Positions 32,004-40,264 of a stretch of 64,000 bases of DNA are shown here, piece by piece. Position numbers and translations under genes: made by a program. Origin of the DNA: DAISKN01 sp963716925 (GTDB lineage Bacteria > Acidobacteriota > Vicinamibacteria > Marinacidobacterales > SMYC01); the NCBI GenBank assembly GCA_963716925.1, contig CAVQUX010000018.1:248001-312000 (forward strand), read 5' to 3'. Below the pieces are notes generated by a model that did no database searches, was not told the origin of the DNA, and worked only from the letters and a program-made list of their open reading frames with translations. Each line of letters starts with the position of its first letter. Positions within the stretch are counted from its first letter, which is position 1.

Positions 32004-33866
32004 ATGGCTCGATCCTGGATTCGTTCCTGCCTCGCCACCTCGGCGGCGGTGATCCTCGCGGGCCCCGCAATGGCCCAGCGGCTGGACGAAACCCCGCGGG
32101 CAGACTGGCCCACGTACGGCGGAAGCTTCAGCAATCAGCGCTTCTCCATGCTGCGCCAGGTGTCGACGAGAAACGTGGCGAGTCTCAAGGTAGTGTGGAC
32201 GTTCGCCGTACCGGACGCCGGTGTCGTCGACAATTCCCTGCAGACGACACCTCTCGTCGTCCGCGGAAGGGATGCCGGCGTTCCGGCCTTCGACGCCGTC
32301 ATGTTGATTACCTCTCCCCTGGGCCGCGTGATCGCGCTGGATGCGGGCCGGGGCGTGCCCTTTTGGGAGTTCGCACCGCCCTTGCGCTCGCCGCTCCGGG
32401 TTTGCTGCTCGCGGGCCAACCGGGGCGCCGCCTTCGGGAAAGTCAGGCGCGTTGACGGTAGCTCCGAGCCCCGAGTCTACGTGGCCACGCTCGACGCTCG
32501 CCTGTGGGCCCTGTCGGCTTCGACCGGACAGTCGGTGGCGGGATTCGGGGACGGCGCCGGGCCGGCCGGGTCCGTCACCGTGGCCGAAAACAATGCCGGC
32601 TACAGCCTCACCATGGCCCCTCTCTTCATCCCCCGGGCCGCGATCCCGGGCGGCAGGATCGGCGGCGACAAAGACCTGGTCGTGGTCGGAATCGCGGGAG
32701 GTGAGTTTGAGACGCGCGGGTTCGTGACCGCGTATGACGCGCTCACCGGCGAGATCGCGTGGCGCTTCTTCACCGTCCCCTCGCCGGGCGAGCTCGGGGG
32801 AGACACCTGGCCGAGTCAAAGGGGCAAGTTCGCCGATCCGTACCTTCGCGGCGGCGGCACGGTATGGATGACGCCGGCCTACGATTCCACGGCCGGCCGG
32901 CTGTATATCGCCGTGGGCAATCCCGGCCCCAATATGGACGGGACCCATCGCGCCGGGGACAACCTGTTCACGGATTCGATCGTGGCGCTCGACGTCCGGA
33001 CGGGTGAGCGCGTCTGGCATTTCCAGCAGGTCCACCACGACCTGTGGGACTTCGATCCGGCCAGCCCGCCGCTGCTCTTCGACGTCGCGGGACGGCCAGC
33101 CGTGGGGCAGGCGGGAAAGACGGGTTTCTTCTACATCCTCGATCGTGAGACGGGAACGCCGCTCTTCCCCTGTCCGGAGACGGCCGTCCCGCCCTCGGAT
33201 GTCGTCGCTCCCGACGGAGCTCCGGAGCAGGCCGCGACGACGCAGCCGGTATGCGATCCGGGCCTGCAGTTCATCCCGCTGTTGCGGCCGGGAGAATCCC
33301 CACCGGACGGGGACAACGCCATCACCCCGATCTTCACGCCTCCGACGACGACGGGCACGAAGACGCAGCCAGCCATGTACGGTGGATCGGAATGGTCGCC
33401 GGTCGCCTGCCATCCCGACCTGGGACTGGCGTTCATCTCCGGCATCATCCAGCCGGCAACTTTTTTCGTGAGGCCGGAATTGCGGCCCCGGCCGGGGCTC
33501 TTCCGGTTCGGCGGACTTCCCATTCCCCAGCTGTCCGATACGGCCGGAACGCTCACGGCCATCGACGTGAACGCGGGAACGATCCGATGGCAGAACCAGA
33601 CCGCACGCCCGCTGGTGGGGGGTGCGCTCGCCACTGCGGGTGGCCTCGTCTTCTATGGCGAAGGCAGTCCGCTCGGAGGAGCCATCATCGCCCTCGACGC
33701 ATCGACAGGGGCGGAGCTCTTCCGCCACGAGACGCGCGGTGGCGTGAACGCCGCCCCGATGACGTTCCTGGCCAATGGGGAGCAGCTGGTGACGGTGGCG
33801 GCGGGAGGACACCTCCACTACGGGAATCGCCTCGATAACCTCATCGTCACCCTGGGCCTCGAGTGA
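32004..33866 (+). CDS. PQQ-dependent dehydrogenase, periplasmic
   Basis: 620 aa from the ATG at 32004, six bases after GGAGG, with a signal peptide (ATSAAVILAGPAMA). It is a quinoprotein propeller: DWPTYGGSFSNQRFSMLRQV at the N-terminus, the adjacent cysteine pair in RVCCSRANRG next to the cofactor, GGGTVWMTPAYD, YIAVGNPGPNMDG, HHDLWDFDPASPPLLFD and QAGKTGFFYILDRETG. There is no cytochrome c domain at the C-terminus, so electrons must pass to a separate carrier. Alcohols or sugars are the usual substrates; which one cannot be told. Confidence 0.88.
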   Translation: MARSWIRSCLATSAAVILAGPAMAQRLDETPRADWPTYGGSFSNQRFSMLRQVSTRNVASLKVVWTFAVPDAGVVDNSLQTTPLVVRGRDAGVPAFDAVMLITSPLGRVIALDAGRGVPFWEFAPPLRSPLRVCCSRANRGAAFGKVRRVDGSSEPRVYVATLDARLWALSASTGQSVAGFGDGAGPAGSVTVAENNAGYSLTMAPLFIPRAAIPGGRIGGDKDLVVVGIAGGEFETRGFVTAYDALTGEIAWRFFTVPSPGELGGDTWPSQRGKFADPYLRGGGTVWMTPAYDSTAGRLYIAVGNPGPNMDGTHRAGDNLFTDSIVALDVRTGERVWHFQQVHHDLWDFDPASPPLLFDVAGRPAVGQAGKTGFFYILDRETGTPLFPCPETAVPPSDVVAPDGAPEQAATTQPVCDPGLQFIPLLRPGESPPDGDNAITPIFTPPTTTGTKTQPAMYGGSEWSPVACHPDLGLAFISGIIQPATFFVRPELRPRPGLFRFGGLPIPQLSDTAGTLTAIDVNAGTIRWQNQTARPLVGGALATAGGLVFYGEGSPLGGAIIALDASTGAELFRHETRGGVNAAPMTFLANGEQLVTVAAGGHLHYGNRLDNLIVTLGLE

Positions 33867-33911
33867 CGCATCGAACTTCGATGAGGCGTGGGCTGAGAGA
33901 GCGGGCCTGGT

Positions 33912-34919
33912 CTAATTCCGAAGCTCGAGGCGGCTGACCCGCCCGTCGGTTCCGACCATCCATCCGACGCCTGACGAGTCGAAGCCTACGCTCCAATAGC
34001 TGTCCTGCGAGAGCGGCATCCAGGTTTTCGCCGAATCGAGGGAGTAGGCGGCTCCTTTGGGACTGACGGCGACGAGCGCCGGCGGGTTGGTTCCCGGGAC
34101 GTGGGCGATCCCGTAAATCGGGCCGAGGAACGACGGCGGCGCCGCGAGGCGCGCGTCCCGGCCTCCGCCGGAGAGAAGGGCAACGTTGTCCTGCCTTTCG
34201 TCCGGCTTCGAGATGTCACCGCCGACGGCGATTCCGTTCTCCTCGTCCCAGTAGCTCAGAGACGTGATTCCCGCGGTTGCGGCGGCGCTCCCGATCGGAG
34301 TCTCGAATGCTCGAAAGCTTCGACCGCGATCCCGGGTGCGCAGAACGCGGGATGATCCGGCGCCGGTTCCGACATAGGCCGTCGACTCGCCCACGGTGAC
34401 GAGGCAGGTGCCGCTCGCCGCGAACCCGCCCTCTCCCGGCCGCGCCGCTGGAAGCCGCTCCGCGGGCACCCTGGTCCAGGTCTTTCCGTCCGACGTCTCG
34501 AAGAGAACGAGCTCTCCTCCGACCGAGTCGCCGTAGAGCAGGCCGTGGTCTTCGTCCCAGAAATCGAAGCAATCGAAGAACCCTTCGGGGTCGGGGTTGA
34601 CGAGCGAAAGGCTCCAGCTCGCGCCTCCGTCCGTCGTCTTGAAGATGCGCGACTGGTCGCCGGTTCCAGAGCTCATCGCGTACGCGGTGGACCCGTCGAC
34701 GGCGTGAATGTCGCGGAGCTCGAGCTTCTCGGCGCCGGGAACGATTCCGGGACGCCAGGACGATCCGGAGTCGAGAGAGCGCACGAAGGTGCCCGCGAGG
34801 CCGCTCACCCAGACGACTCCATTGCCCGGCGCGCTCACCGCTTGCAGGCGCACCGAGACTCCGGACGTCTGCGGAACGGCGACGAGGGTCGCGGCGAGGA
34901 GCGCGAGAGACGCGGTCAT
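33912..34919 (-). CDS. Ycf48/BNR-type secreted beta-propeller protein
   Basis: 335 aa with a signal peptide (ASLALLAATLVAVP). Repeats with an Asp-box-like turn: LDSGSSWRPG, TTDGGASWSLSL, TSDGKTWTRVP, TRDRGRSFRAF, LDSAKTWMPLS. The pattern is that of the photosystem II stability factor Ycf48-like family, common in non-photosynthetic bacteria as secreted propellers of unknown role. It ends the hpa operon, 11 bases after the methyltransferase gene, so it is probably co-transcribed even though its link to aromatic breakdown is unclear. Confidence 0.75.
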   Translation of the reverse strand: MTASLALLAATLVAVPQTSGVSVRLQAVSAPGNGVVWVSGLAGTFVRSLDSGSSWRPGIVPGAEKLELRDIHAVDGSTAYAMSSGTGDQSRIFKTTDGGASWSLSLVNPDPEGFFDCFDFWDEDHGLLYGDSVGGELVLFETSDGKTWTRVPAERLPAARPGEGGFAASGTCLVTVGESTAYVGTGAGSSRVLRTRDRGRSFRAFETPIGSAAATAGITSLSYWDEENGIAVGGDISKPDERQDNVALLSGGGRDARLAAPPSFLGPIYGIAHVPGTNPPALVAVSPKGAAYSLDSAKTWMPLSQDSYWSVGFDSSGVGWMVGTDGRVSRLELRN

Positions 34920-34930
34920 CGTATCTCCGT

Positions 34931-36010
34931 TCAGTTCCAGATCCGCGCCGCGGTCCGGACGACGAGCTCGAGCTTCCGCCACTGGTCGTCGGGGGCGAGG
35001 GGGTTTCCCGCCTCGGTACTGGCGAAGCCGCATTGAGGGCTCAGCGCGAGTCGCTCGAGCGGGACGAAACGGCTCGCTTCCTCGACTCTTCGCATCAGCT
35101 CGTCCCCGGACTCGAGCACCGGCGTCTTCGTGCTCACGAGCCCGAGGACCACGTGCTTGTCCTCCGGGACGTGATGGAGCGGAGAGAACCCACCCGCGCG
35201 CTCGGAGTCGTACTCGAGGAACAGCGCGTCGGCGTCGAGGCGGCGGAACACCTCTTCGGCCACCGGATCGTAGCCGCCCTCGCCGAGCCACTTTCCCTGA
35301 TTGTTCCCGCGGCAGAAGTGAACCCCGAGAGTGATCTCGGAAGACCTCGAGCGCACCGCCTCGTTGAAGAGATCGACGTAGCGCGAGACGAACGCGTCGG
35401 GATCATAGCCCCGGGCGCGGAAGGCCTCGCGATGCTTCGGATCGCAGAGCAGAGGAATGGATACGCAATCGAGCTGGACGTACGTCGCGCCTCGTCGAGC
35501 CAGCTCGTCGAGCTCTTCCCGGTAGACCCGGGCCACGTCCCCGAAGAACTCGTCGAGGTCCGGGTAGGCGGCGTCGGAGACTCCCTCGCGAAAGCGGAAG
35601 AAGTGCTGGGACTCGGGGCTCGGAAGCGTGACCTTCGGGGTCCGCTTCGTGCGTTTCTGGACGTAGTCGAGCTCCTCGGTCGCGATCCCCCGCCTTCGCA
35701 CGAGCTTGCCCGTGACCACCGGAGTGGTGTATCGAAGCTCCCTGCCGTCCGCATCCTTGAAGACCGACGTCGCCTCCATCTCGGTAAACCCCTCGACGGC
35801 CCGCGCGAAATGCCCGAAGTAGATCGAGCGCCGGAACTCGCCGTCGGTGATGCACTCGAGCCCGACCCGCTCCTGGCCGAGAATCGCCTCGTCGATGAAT
35901 CGATCCTCGAGCTCCCGGAGGGCGTCCCCGGGGAGAGTGCTTCGTGCGGCGCGAAGCTCCGGAGGCCGGAGGAGGCTCCCAACCTGCTCGGCGCGAAAGG
36001 GCGGGGTCAT
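34931..36010 (-). CDS. MetE-core (cobalamin-independent) methyltransferase
   Basis: 359 aa. MTPPFRAEQVGSLLRPPELR is the usual start of the C-terminal catalytic domain of MetE. The zinc ligands are in place: GVHFCRGNN (His and Cys), ALFLEYDSERAGGF (Glu) and ALSPQCGFAS (Cys). There is no N-terminal MetE half, so it belongs to the stand-alone core group (archaeal MetE, YxjG/YxjH-like) that can use alternative methyl donors or other thiols. Its ATG overlaps the hpaF stop, so it is part of the homoprotocatechuate operon, an unusual place for it. Confidence 0.85.
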   Translation of the reverse strand: MTPPFRAEQVGSLLRPPELRAARSTLPGDALRELEDRFIDEAILGQERVGLECITDGEFRRSIYFGHFARAVEGFTEMEATSVFKDADGRELRYTTPVVTGKLVRRRGIATEELDYVQKRTKRTPKVTLPSPESQHFFRFREGVSDAAYPDLDEFFGDVARVYREELDELARRGATYVQLDCVSIPLLCDPKHREAFRARGYDPDAFVSRYVDLFNEAVRSRSSEITLGVHFCRGNNQGKWLGEGGYDPVAEEVFRRLDADALFLEYDSERAGGFSPLHHVPEDKHVVLGLVSTKTPVLESGDELMRRVEEASRFVPLERLALSPQCGFASTEAGNPLAPDDQWRKLELVVRTAARIWN

Positions 36011-36384
36011 GCTTTGCCGTGAAGGTTGTTTTTCTTGAAACTGAGCTCGGGATCGAGCTCCCGCATCTCGAAGGAGATTGCGAGAGGCCGCTTCTCGAAG
36101 ATCGGATTCAGCTGCTCGGTGAGCGCGGCGAAGAGCTTCTCGCCCGCGCTCTTCCTCACGTCGAGCGAACGGCCGTGGCCGAGCTTCAGCGTCAGGTGTA
36201 CGAATCCATTCCGCGGGTCACCGTCCGCCACGAGATAGGTCTCGCAGGGATGGGCGCGGAAGCGGATCCCACCCGGGGGAAAGATCCCGGTTTCGAGAGC
36301 GGCCGCGCGCAGCGTCCGGAAGAGTGCTTCGACGTCGAGCTCCGGCTCGAGGTTTCGCGAGTACTCGAGAATGAAATGCGGCAT
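36007..36384 (-). CDS. hpaF: 5-carboxymethyl-2-hydroxymuconate delta-isomerase
   Basis: 125 aa, matching HpaF of the homoprotocatechuate pathway in length and pattern: start MPHFILEYSRNLEPELDVE with the N-terminal proline that acts as the base after Met removal, then RAHPCETYLVADGDPRNGF, VHLTLKLGHGRSLDVRKSA and RPLAISFEMRELDP. It isomerises the ring-cleavage product after the dehydrogenase step. It shares one base with the hpaD stop (TGATG) and four bases with the next gene, both translationally coupled. Confidence 0.92.
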   Translation of the reverse strand: MPHFILEYSRNLEPELDVEALFRTLRAAALETGIFPPGGIRFRAHPCETYLVADGDPRNGFVHLTLKLGHGRSLDVRKSAGEKLFAALTEQLNPIFEKRPLAISFEMRELDPELSFKKNNLHGKA

Positions 36385-37235
36385 CAGGATGCCACGGGAA
36401 ACTCGGCGTTCACCTGGCCCGTGCCCGAGCTCGGGAAGTACGGCGAGACGATGTCGACCTTCCCCCGGTATCGGTCCCAGCCGAGGGCGCCCAGGAGCAT
36501 CGCGGTATCGTGCATGCCGCCTTCGCCCACGCACCGGGAGGCGTACTCGGCGAGCATGTCGGTGAAGATCTTCCACTCCCCCCTCTGCCAGAGCTCGAGG
36601 ACCCGCAGGTCCACCTGACGGAAGAACTCGTTGCTGATGTCGAAGATCTTCTCCTCCGCGTTCGAGTTGTCGTTGAAGCGGTGGGAGAGCGACCCGCTCG
36701 CGAGAATCGCCGCGCGGCTCGAGCTCTTCTCGATCGCTTCGCGCACCGCCTCGCCGAAGATCCTGGAGTCGTCGAGGCTGTGCCAGGCGCACCAGGCGGC
36801 GACAGAAACCACCTTGAACCGGCGGTCGGCGTTCATGTAGCGGCAGGGTACGAGCGTTCCGTACTCGAGGCCGAGGCTCTGCACCTGGTGGGCGCGGGTC
36901 TTGATCCCGCGGGCGTTGGCCTTCTCGGCGATGAGCTCCCCGAGCGCGGGGTTCCCGTCGTAGTCGTACTCCATGTCCTTCACGAAGTGCGGGAGCTCGT
37001 TGCTGCTGTAGATCCCCTGGAACTTCTCGCAGCAGTTGATGTGGTAGCCGCTGTTCACCAGCCAGTGCACGTCGAAGATGACCAGGGTGTCGACGCCTCG
37101 CTCCCGCGCCCGGCGCCCGAGCTCGATGTGTCCGTCGATCGCGGCTTTCCGGCACCCGTGATGCGGGCCCGGAAGCTCGGAGAGGTACATGGAAGGAACG
37201 TGCGTGATCTTCGCGGCGAGCGCCACTTCACCCAT
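36384..37235 (-). CDS. hpaD: 3,4-dihydroxyphenylacetate 2,3-dioxygenase
   Basis: 283 aa, full length for the LigB-type extradiol dioxygenase of homoprotocatechuate breakdown. MGEVALAAKITHVPSMYLSE at the N-terminus carries the iron histidine in THVPSM; FDVHWLVNSGYHIN, LASGSLSHRFND and GEGGMHDTAMLLGALGWD follow the family very closely, and it ends in SSGTGQVNAEFP. It opens the aromatic ring of 3,4-dihydroxyphenylacetate with O2. 107 bases separate it from hpaE. Confidence 0.95.
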   Translation of the reverse strand: MGEVALAAKITHVPSMYLSELPGPHHGCRKAAIDGHIELGRRARERGVDTLVIFDVHWLVNSGYHINCCEKFQGIYSSNELPHFVKDMEYDYDGNPALGELIAEKANARGIKTRAHQVQSLGLEYGTLVPCRYMNADRRFKVVSVAAWCAWHSLDDSRIFGEAVREAIEKSSSRAAILASGSLSHRFNDNSNAEEKIFDISNEFFRQVDLRVLELWQRGEWKIFTDMLAEYASRCVGEGGMHDTAMLLGALGWDRYRGKVDIVSPYFPSSGTGQVNAEFPVAS

Positions 37236-37293
37236 GGCGCGACATTCCGTGCTCAGTGCCGTGGGGCCCCACCCCCACGGCCGCGGGTTTCCC

Positions 37294-37330
37294 GGCGCTT
37301 CGCGCCGTGCTCGCTCCGCTCGCGAGGGCG
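37294..37330. repeat. GC-rich hairpin and palindrome between hpaE and hpaD
   Basis: GGCGC-TTC-GCGCC (37294-37306) forms a tight hairpin with a three-base loop, and CTCGCGAG (37319-37326) is an 8-base palindrome a few bases on. No T-run follows, so it is not a standard terminator. It may trim or stabilise mRNA between the two halves of the operon, or be a dispersed intergenic repeat. Confidence 0.4.
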
Positions 37331-37342
37331 CGGACGCACATG

Positions 37343-38866
37343 TTAGCGCCCTCCCAACGTCGGCACCGAGTGCGTCCCGTGCGCGATGCAGACGTTCTTC
37401 GTCTCCATGTAGAAATCGAAGCTGTAGTCCCCGCCGTCGCGGCCGATCCCGCTGTTCTTCATCCCGCCGAACGGGGAGGGGAGGTTCCGGTTGTTCTCGG
37501 AGTTCACCCAGACCATCCCCGCCTCGACCGCCTGGGCGACGCGGAGGGCCCGGCCCGCGTCCTTCGTCCAGAGATAGGCGGCGAGGCCGTAGTCGGTGTC
37601 GTTCGCGATCGCGATGGCTTCCTCCTCGCTATCGAAGGGAATCACCGTGAGCGCGGGACCGAAGATTTCCTCTTTCGCGATTCTCATGCTCCGGGAGGCG
37701 TCGGTGAAGAGCATGGGCCGGACGTAGTTCCCGGAGCCGAGCTCCTCGATGCGCTCCCCGCCGGCGGCGACCACGGCCTTCTCCTCGCGCGCGGCGGAGA
37801 CGTAGCTCACCACTTTCTGCAGGTGCTCGCGGGAAACGAGCGGCCCCACGTCGGTCTCCGGGTCCAGGGGATGTCCCACCCGAAGATCTCGAACGCGCCG
37901 CTCGAGAGCGGGAACAAAGGAATCCTGGAGAGAGCGGGAGAGAAGGAGACGGCTCGAGGAAGTGCAGCGCTCCCCGTTGAGGCTGTAGATCATGAAGACC
38001 ACCGCTTCGAGGGCGCGATCGAGGTCGGCATCTTCGAAGACGATGACCGGATTCTTTCCGCCGAGCTCGAAGTGGACGCGCTTCAGGGTGGGAGCGCCCT
38101 GGGCCATGATTCGCCTTCCGGTGACGGTCTCTCCCACGAAGGCGATGGCGCGGATCGCCGGATGCTCGGTCAGGGCTTTCCCCGCGACCTCGCCGAATCC
38201 ATGGACGGTGTTCCAGACCCCCTCGGGAATGCCCGCGGCCTTCGCCGTCTCCGCCAGAATCGTCGCCGTGAGGGGACTCAGCTCCGCGGGCTTGTGGACC
38301 ACGGTGCAGCCGGCGGCGAGGGCGGGCGCGATCTTCCACGTCGAAAGCATGAAGGGCGTGTTCCAGGGAGTGATCACCCCGACGGGACCGATGGGAGCTC
38401 GCATCGTGTAGTTGACGTGCTCCTCCTGGAAGAGCGACAGCCCGTTTCGCGCCTCCGGCGCTTTGTCGGCGAAGAAGCGGAAGTTCTCGGCGCCCCGCAG
38501 CGCCGCCGCCTTCATGAAGCGGATGGGCTGGCCGGTATCCATGCTCTCGACGAGCGCGATCTCCTCGGCGCGGTCGATGATGAGATCCGCGAAACGGTTC
38601 AAGAGCCGCTGGCGGTCCTTCCCCGCGAGGCCCCGCCACCCGGGAAACGCCGCCGAGGCGGCGCGCGCGGCGTCGTCGACGTCCTCGGCCGTGCCTTCCG
38701 CGACTCTGCCGAGCGACGTGTTGTCGACCGGCGTCAGGTTCTCGAAAGTCGAGCCGGAGCTTCGCCGGTGGGGTTTTCCAGCGATGAAATGGGGCGTCAC
38801 CTCGTCCCGGAACCGACGAAGAAAGCCCGCGGCCTTGCGGACGTTCTCCTGGAGCTTCTCACTCAT
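37343..38866 (-). CDS. hpaE: 5-carboxymethyl-2-hydroxymuconate semialdehyde dehydrogenase
   Basis: 507 aa, an aldehyde dehydrogenase of the HpaE length. N-terminal FIAGKPHRRSSGSTFENLTP, NAD-binding GPVGVITPWNTPFMLSTWK, the general base glutamate in FELGGKNPVIVFED, the nucleophilic cysteine in NGERCTSSSRLLL, and EIFGPALTVIPFDSEEEAI. It oxidises the semialdehyde formed by HpaD to 5-carboxymethyl-2-hydroxymuconate. Its start overlaps the hpaG2 gene by eight bases, which supports assignment to this pathway rather than to a general aldehyde dehydrogenase. Confidence 0.9.
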   Translation of the reverse strand: MSEKLQENVRKAAGFLRRFRDEVTPHFIAGKPHRRSSGSTFENLTPVDNTSLGRVAEGTAEDVDDAARAASAAFPGWRGLAGKDRQRLLNRFADLIIDRAEEIALVESMDTGQPIRFMKAAALRGAENFRFFADKAPEARNGLSLFQEEHVNYTMRAPIGPVGVITPWNTPFMLSTWKIAPALAAGCTVVHKPAELSPLTATILAETAKAAGIPEGVWNTVHGFGEVAGKALTEHPAIRAIAFVGETVTGRRIMAQGAPTLKRVHFELGGKNPVIVFEDADLDRALEAVVFMIYSLNGERCTSSSRLLLSRSLQDSFVPALERRVRDLRVGHPLDPETDVGPLVSREHLQKVVSYVSAAREEKAVVAAGGERIEELGSGNYVRPMLFTDASRSMRIAKEEIFGPALTVIPFDSEEEAIAIANDTDYGLAAYLWTKDAGRALRVAQAVEAGMVWVNSENNRNLPSPFGGMKNSGIGRDGGDYSFDFYMETKNVCIAHGTHSVPTLGGR

Positions 38867-39623
38867 CGAGGCCCTCCCACTCCGTTTCCGAGACGATTCG
38901 GTTCTGAAGGCGCCCGAGGCCTTCGACCTCGACCACGACCTCGTCGCCGGGCATGACGTTCGAAAGCCCCTTCGGGGTGCCCGTCGAGATCATGTCGAAA
39001 GGCCGGAGCGTCATGAAGCTCGTCACGTACTCGAGGAGGAACGGAATGTCGAACACCATGTCGCGAGTGTTGCCTTGCTGGCGCAGCTCGCCGTTCACGT
39101 AGGTGCGTATCTCGAGCGCCTGAGGGTCGGAGACGTGGCTCTTCTCCACGATGCAGGGTCCGAGAGGGGTGAGCCCGTCCCGGCACTTCACTCTCAAGTT
39201 GGGCCGGTAGAAATTCTCCAGGTAATCCCGAACGGCGTAATCGTTGGCAATCGTATAGCCGAGGACGTAGTCCATCGCCTCGGATCGTCTCACCCTGCTC
39301 GCGATCCGTCCGATCACCACCACCAGCTCCCCCTCGTAGTGCATCATCTCGACCCCATCGGGCCGAGGGGAGTGCCGCTTGTGTCCGGTCAGGCTCGACG
39401 AGGTCTTGAAGAAGAGGAGGGGCTCCTCCGGCGCCTTGAAATCGAGCTCTTTGGCGTGGTCCCTGTAGTTCAGTCCGAGCGCGAGGATCGTTCCGTGCCG
39501 AGGGGGGAGCCAGGTCACTTCGTCTTCCACGAGAACGCGGCCGTCGAGGGTGTGGAGCCGCCCGCCGTCATCGACGGTCACGTCCTGGACGGCGCTCCCG
39601 TGGCGCACTCTCGCCCGCCGCAT
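38859..39623 (-). CDS. hpaG2: HpaG2-type fumarylacetoacetate-hydrolase-fold isomerase/decarboxylase
   Basis: 254 aa. FAH-fold signature: LALGLNYRDHAKELDFKAPE, the metal-ligand pair in MHYEGELVVVIGR, DYVLGYTIANDYAVRDY, and ISTGTPKGLSNVMPGDEVVV. In the homoprotocatechuate pathway HpaG decarboxylates 5-oxo-3-pentene-1,2,5-tricarboxylate and isomerises the product; enteric HpaG fuses two such domains, while here they are separate genes with this one the C-terminal-half equivalent. Located 10 bases after hpaG1. Confidence 0.85.
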   Translation of the reverse strand: MRRARVRHGSAVQDVTVDDGGRLHTLDGRVLVEDEVTWLPPRHGTILALGLNYRDHAKELDFKAPEEPLLFFKTSSSLTGHKRHSPRPDGVEMMHYEGELVVVIGRIASRVRRSEAMDYVLGYTIANDYAVRDYLENFYRPNLRVKCRDGLTPLGPCIVEKSHVSDPQALEIRTYVNGELRQQGNTRDMVFDIPFLLEYVTSFMTLRPFDMISTGTPKGLSNVMPGDEVVVEVEGLGRLQNRIVSETEWEGLDE

Positions 39624-39633
39624 CGTGCGGGCA

Positions 39634-40257
39634 TTATGGATCCTTTTGGCGATATTCGCTCTCGGCGACGACGGGATTGGTCAGCTCGAGATAGCCCACG
39701 GCTTCGATCGTCACCACGTCGCCCGCCACCACATCGACTCTTCCCGGAGGAACTCCGGTCGCAATCGCGTCACCCTCTTCGAGGGTCATGAAGGAAGTAA
39801 TCGCCTCGATGAGCTCCGGGATTTTCCGGACGAGATCGCGCGTCGATGCCTCCTGCCGGAGCTCGCCGTTCACCCGGCATCGAAGAGTGACCTCGTGGGG
39901 GTCGGAGACCCGGTCCCAGGGGACGACGGACGGGCCGAGAGGCCCGAAGGAATCGAAGCATTTCGTCCGGACGGGAGGGCGGAAGTGGCTGGTCTCCTTC
40001 AGACTGAAGTCATTCAAGAGCGTGTAGCCCGCGATGCAGCCGAACGCCTCCCTCCGGTCCACCCGGCGGGCGCGGCGCGCCATCACGACGGCGAGCGCAG
40101 GCCCCGGCTGAATCGCGGGAATCCCGTCGGGGTGGAGGACGGGAGAGAGATGGGAGGTGAGGGTGTTCGCCGGTTTGACGTAGAGGACCGGCGTCTTCGG
40201 AGGGTCCGCGAGCTCCGAGATCTCCGAAGCGAAGTTGAGGGCGACCCCGATGACCAT
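39634..40257 (-). CDS. hpaG1: HpaG1-type fumarylacetoacetate-hydrolase-fold subunit
   Basis: 207 aa from the ATG at 40257, where similarity begins (VIGVALNFASEISELADPPK). PALAVVMARRARRVDRREAF corresponds to the PALAVV stretch of the HpaG N-terminal half, followed by AGYTLLNDFSLKE and IATGVPPGRVDVVAGDVVTI. The metal-binding E-x-E of HpaG2 is not present here. Members of this group partner HpaG2 in the decarboxylase step. Seven bases separate it from the DapA-like gene. Confidence 0.8.
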   Translation of the reverse strand: MVIGVALNFASEISELADPPKTPVLYVKPANTLTSHLSPVLHPDGIPAIQPGPALAVVMARRARRVDRREAFGCIAGYTLLNDFSLKETSHFRPPVRTKCFDSFGPLGPSVVPWDRVSDPHEVTLRCRVNGELRQEASTRDLVRKIPELIEAITSFMTLEEGDAIATGVPPGRVDVVAGDVVTIEAVGYLELTNPVVAESEYRQKDP

Positions 40258-40264
40258 CTCGCGC

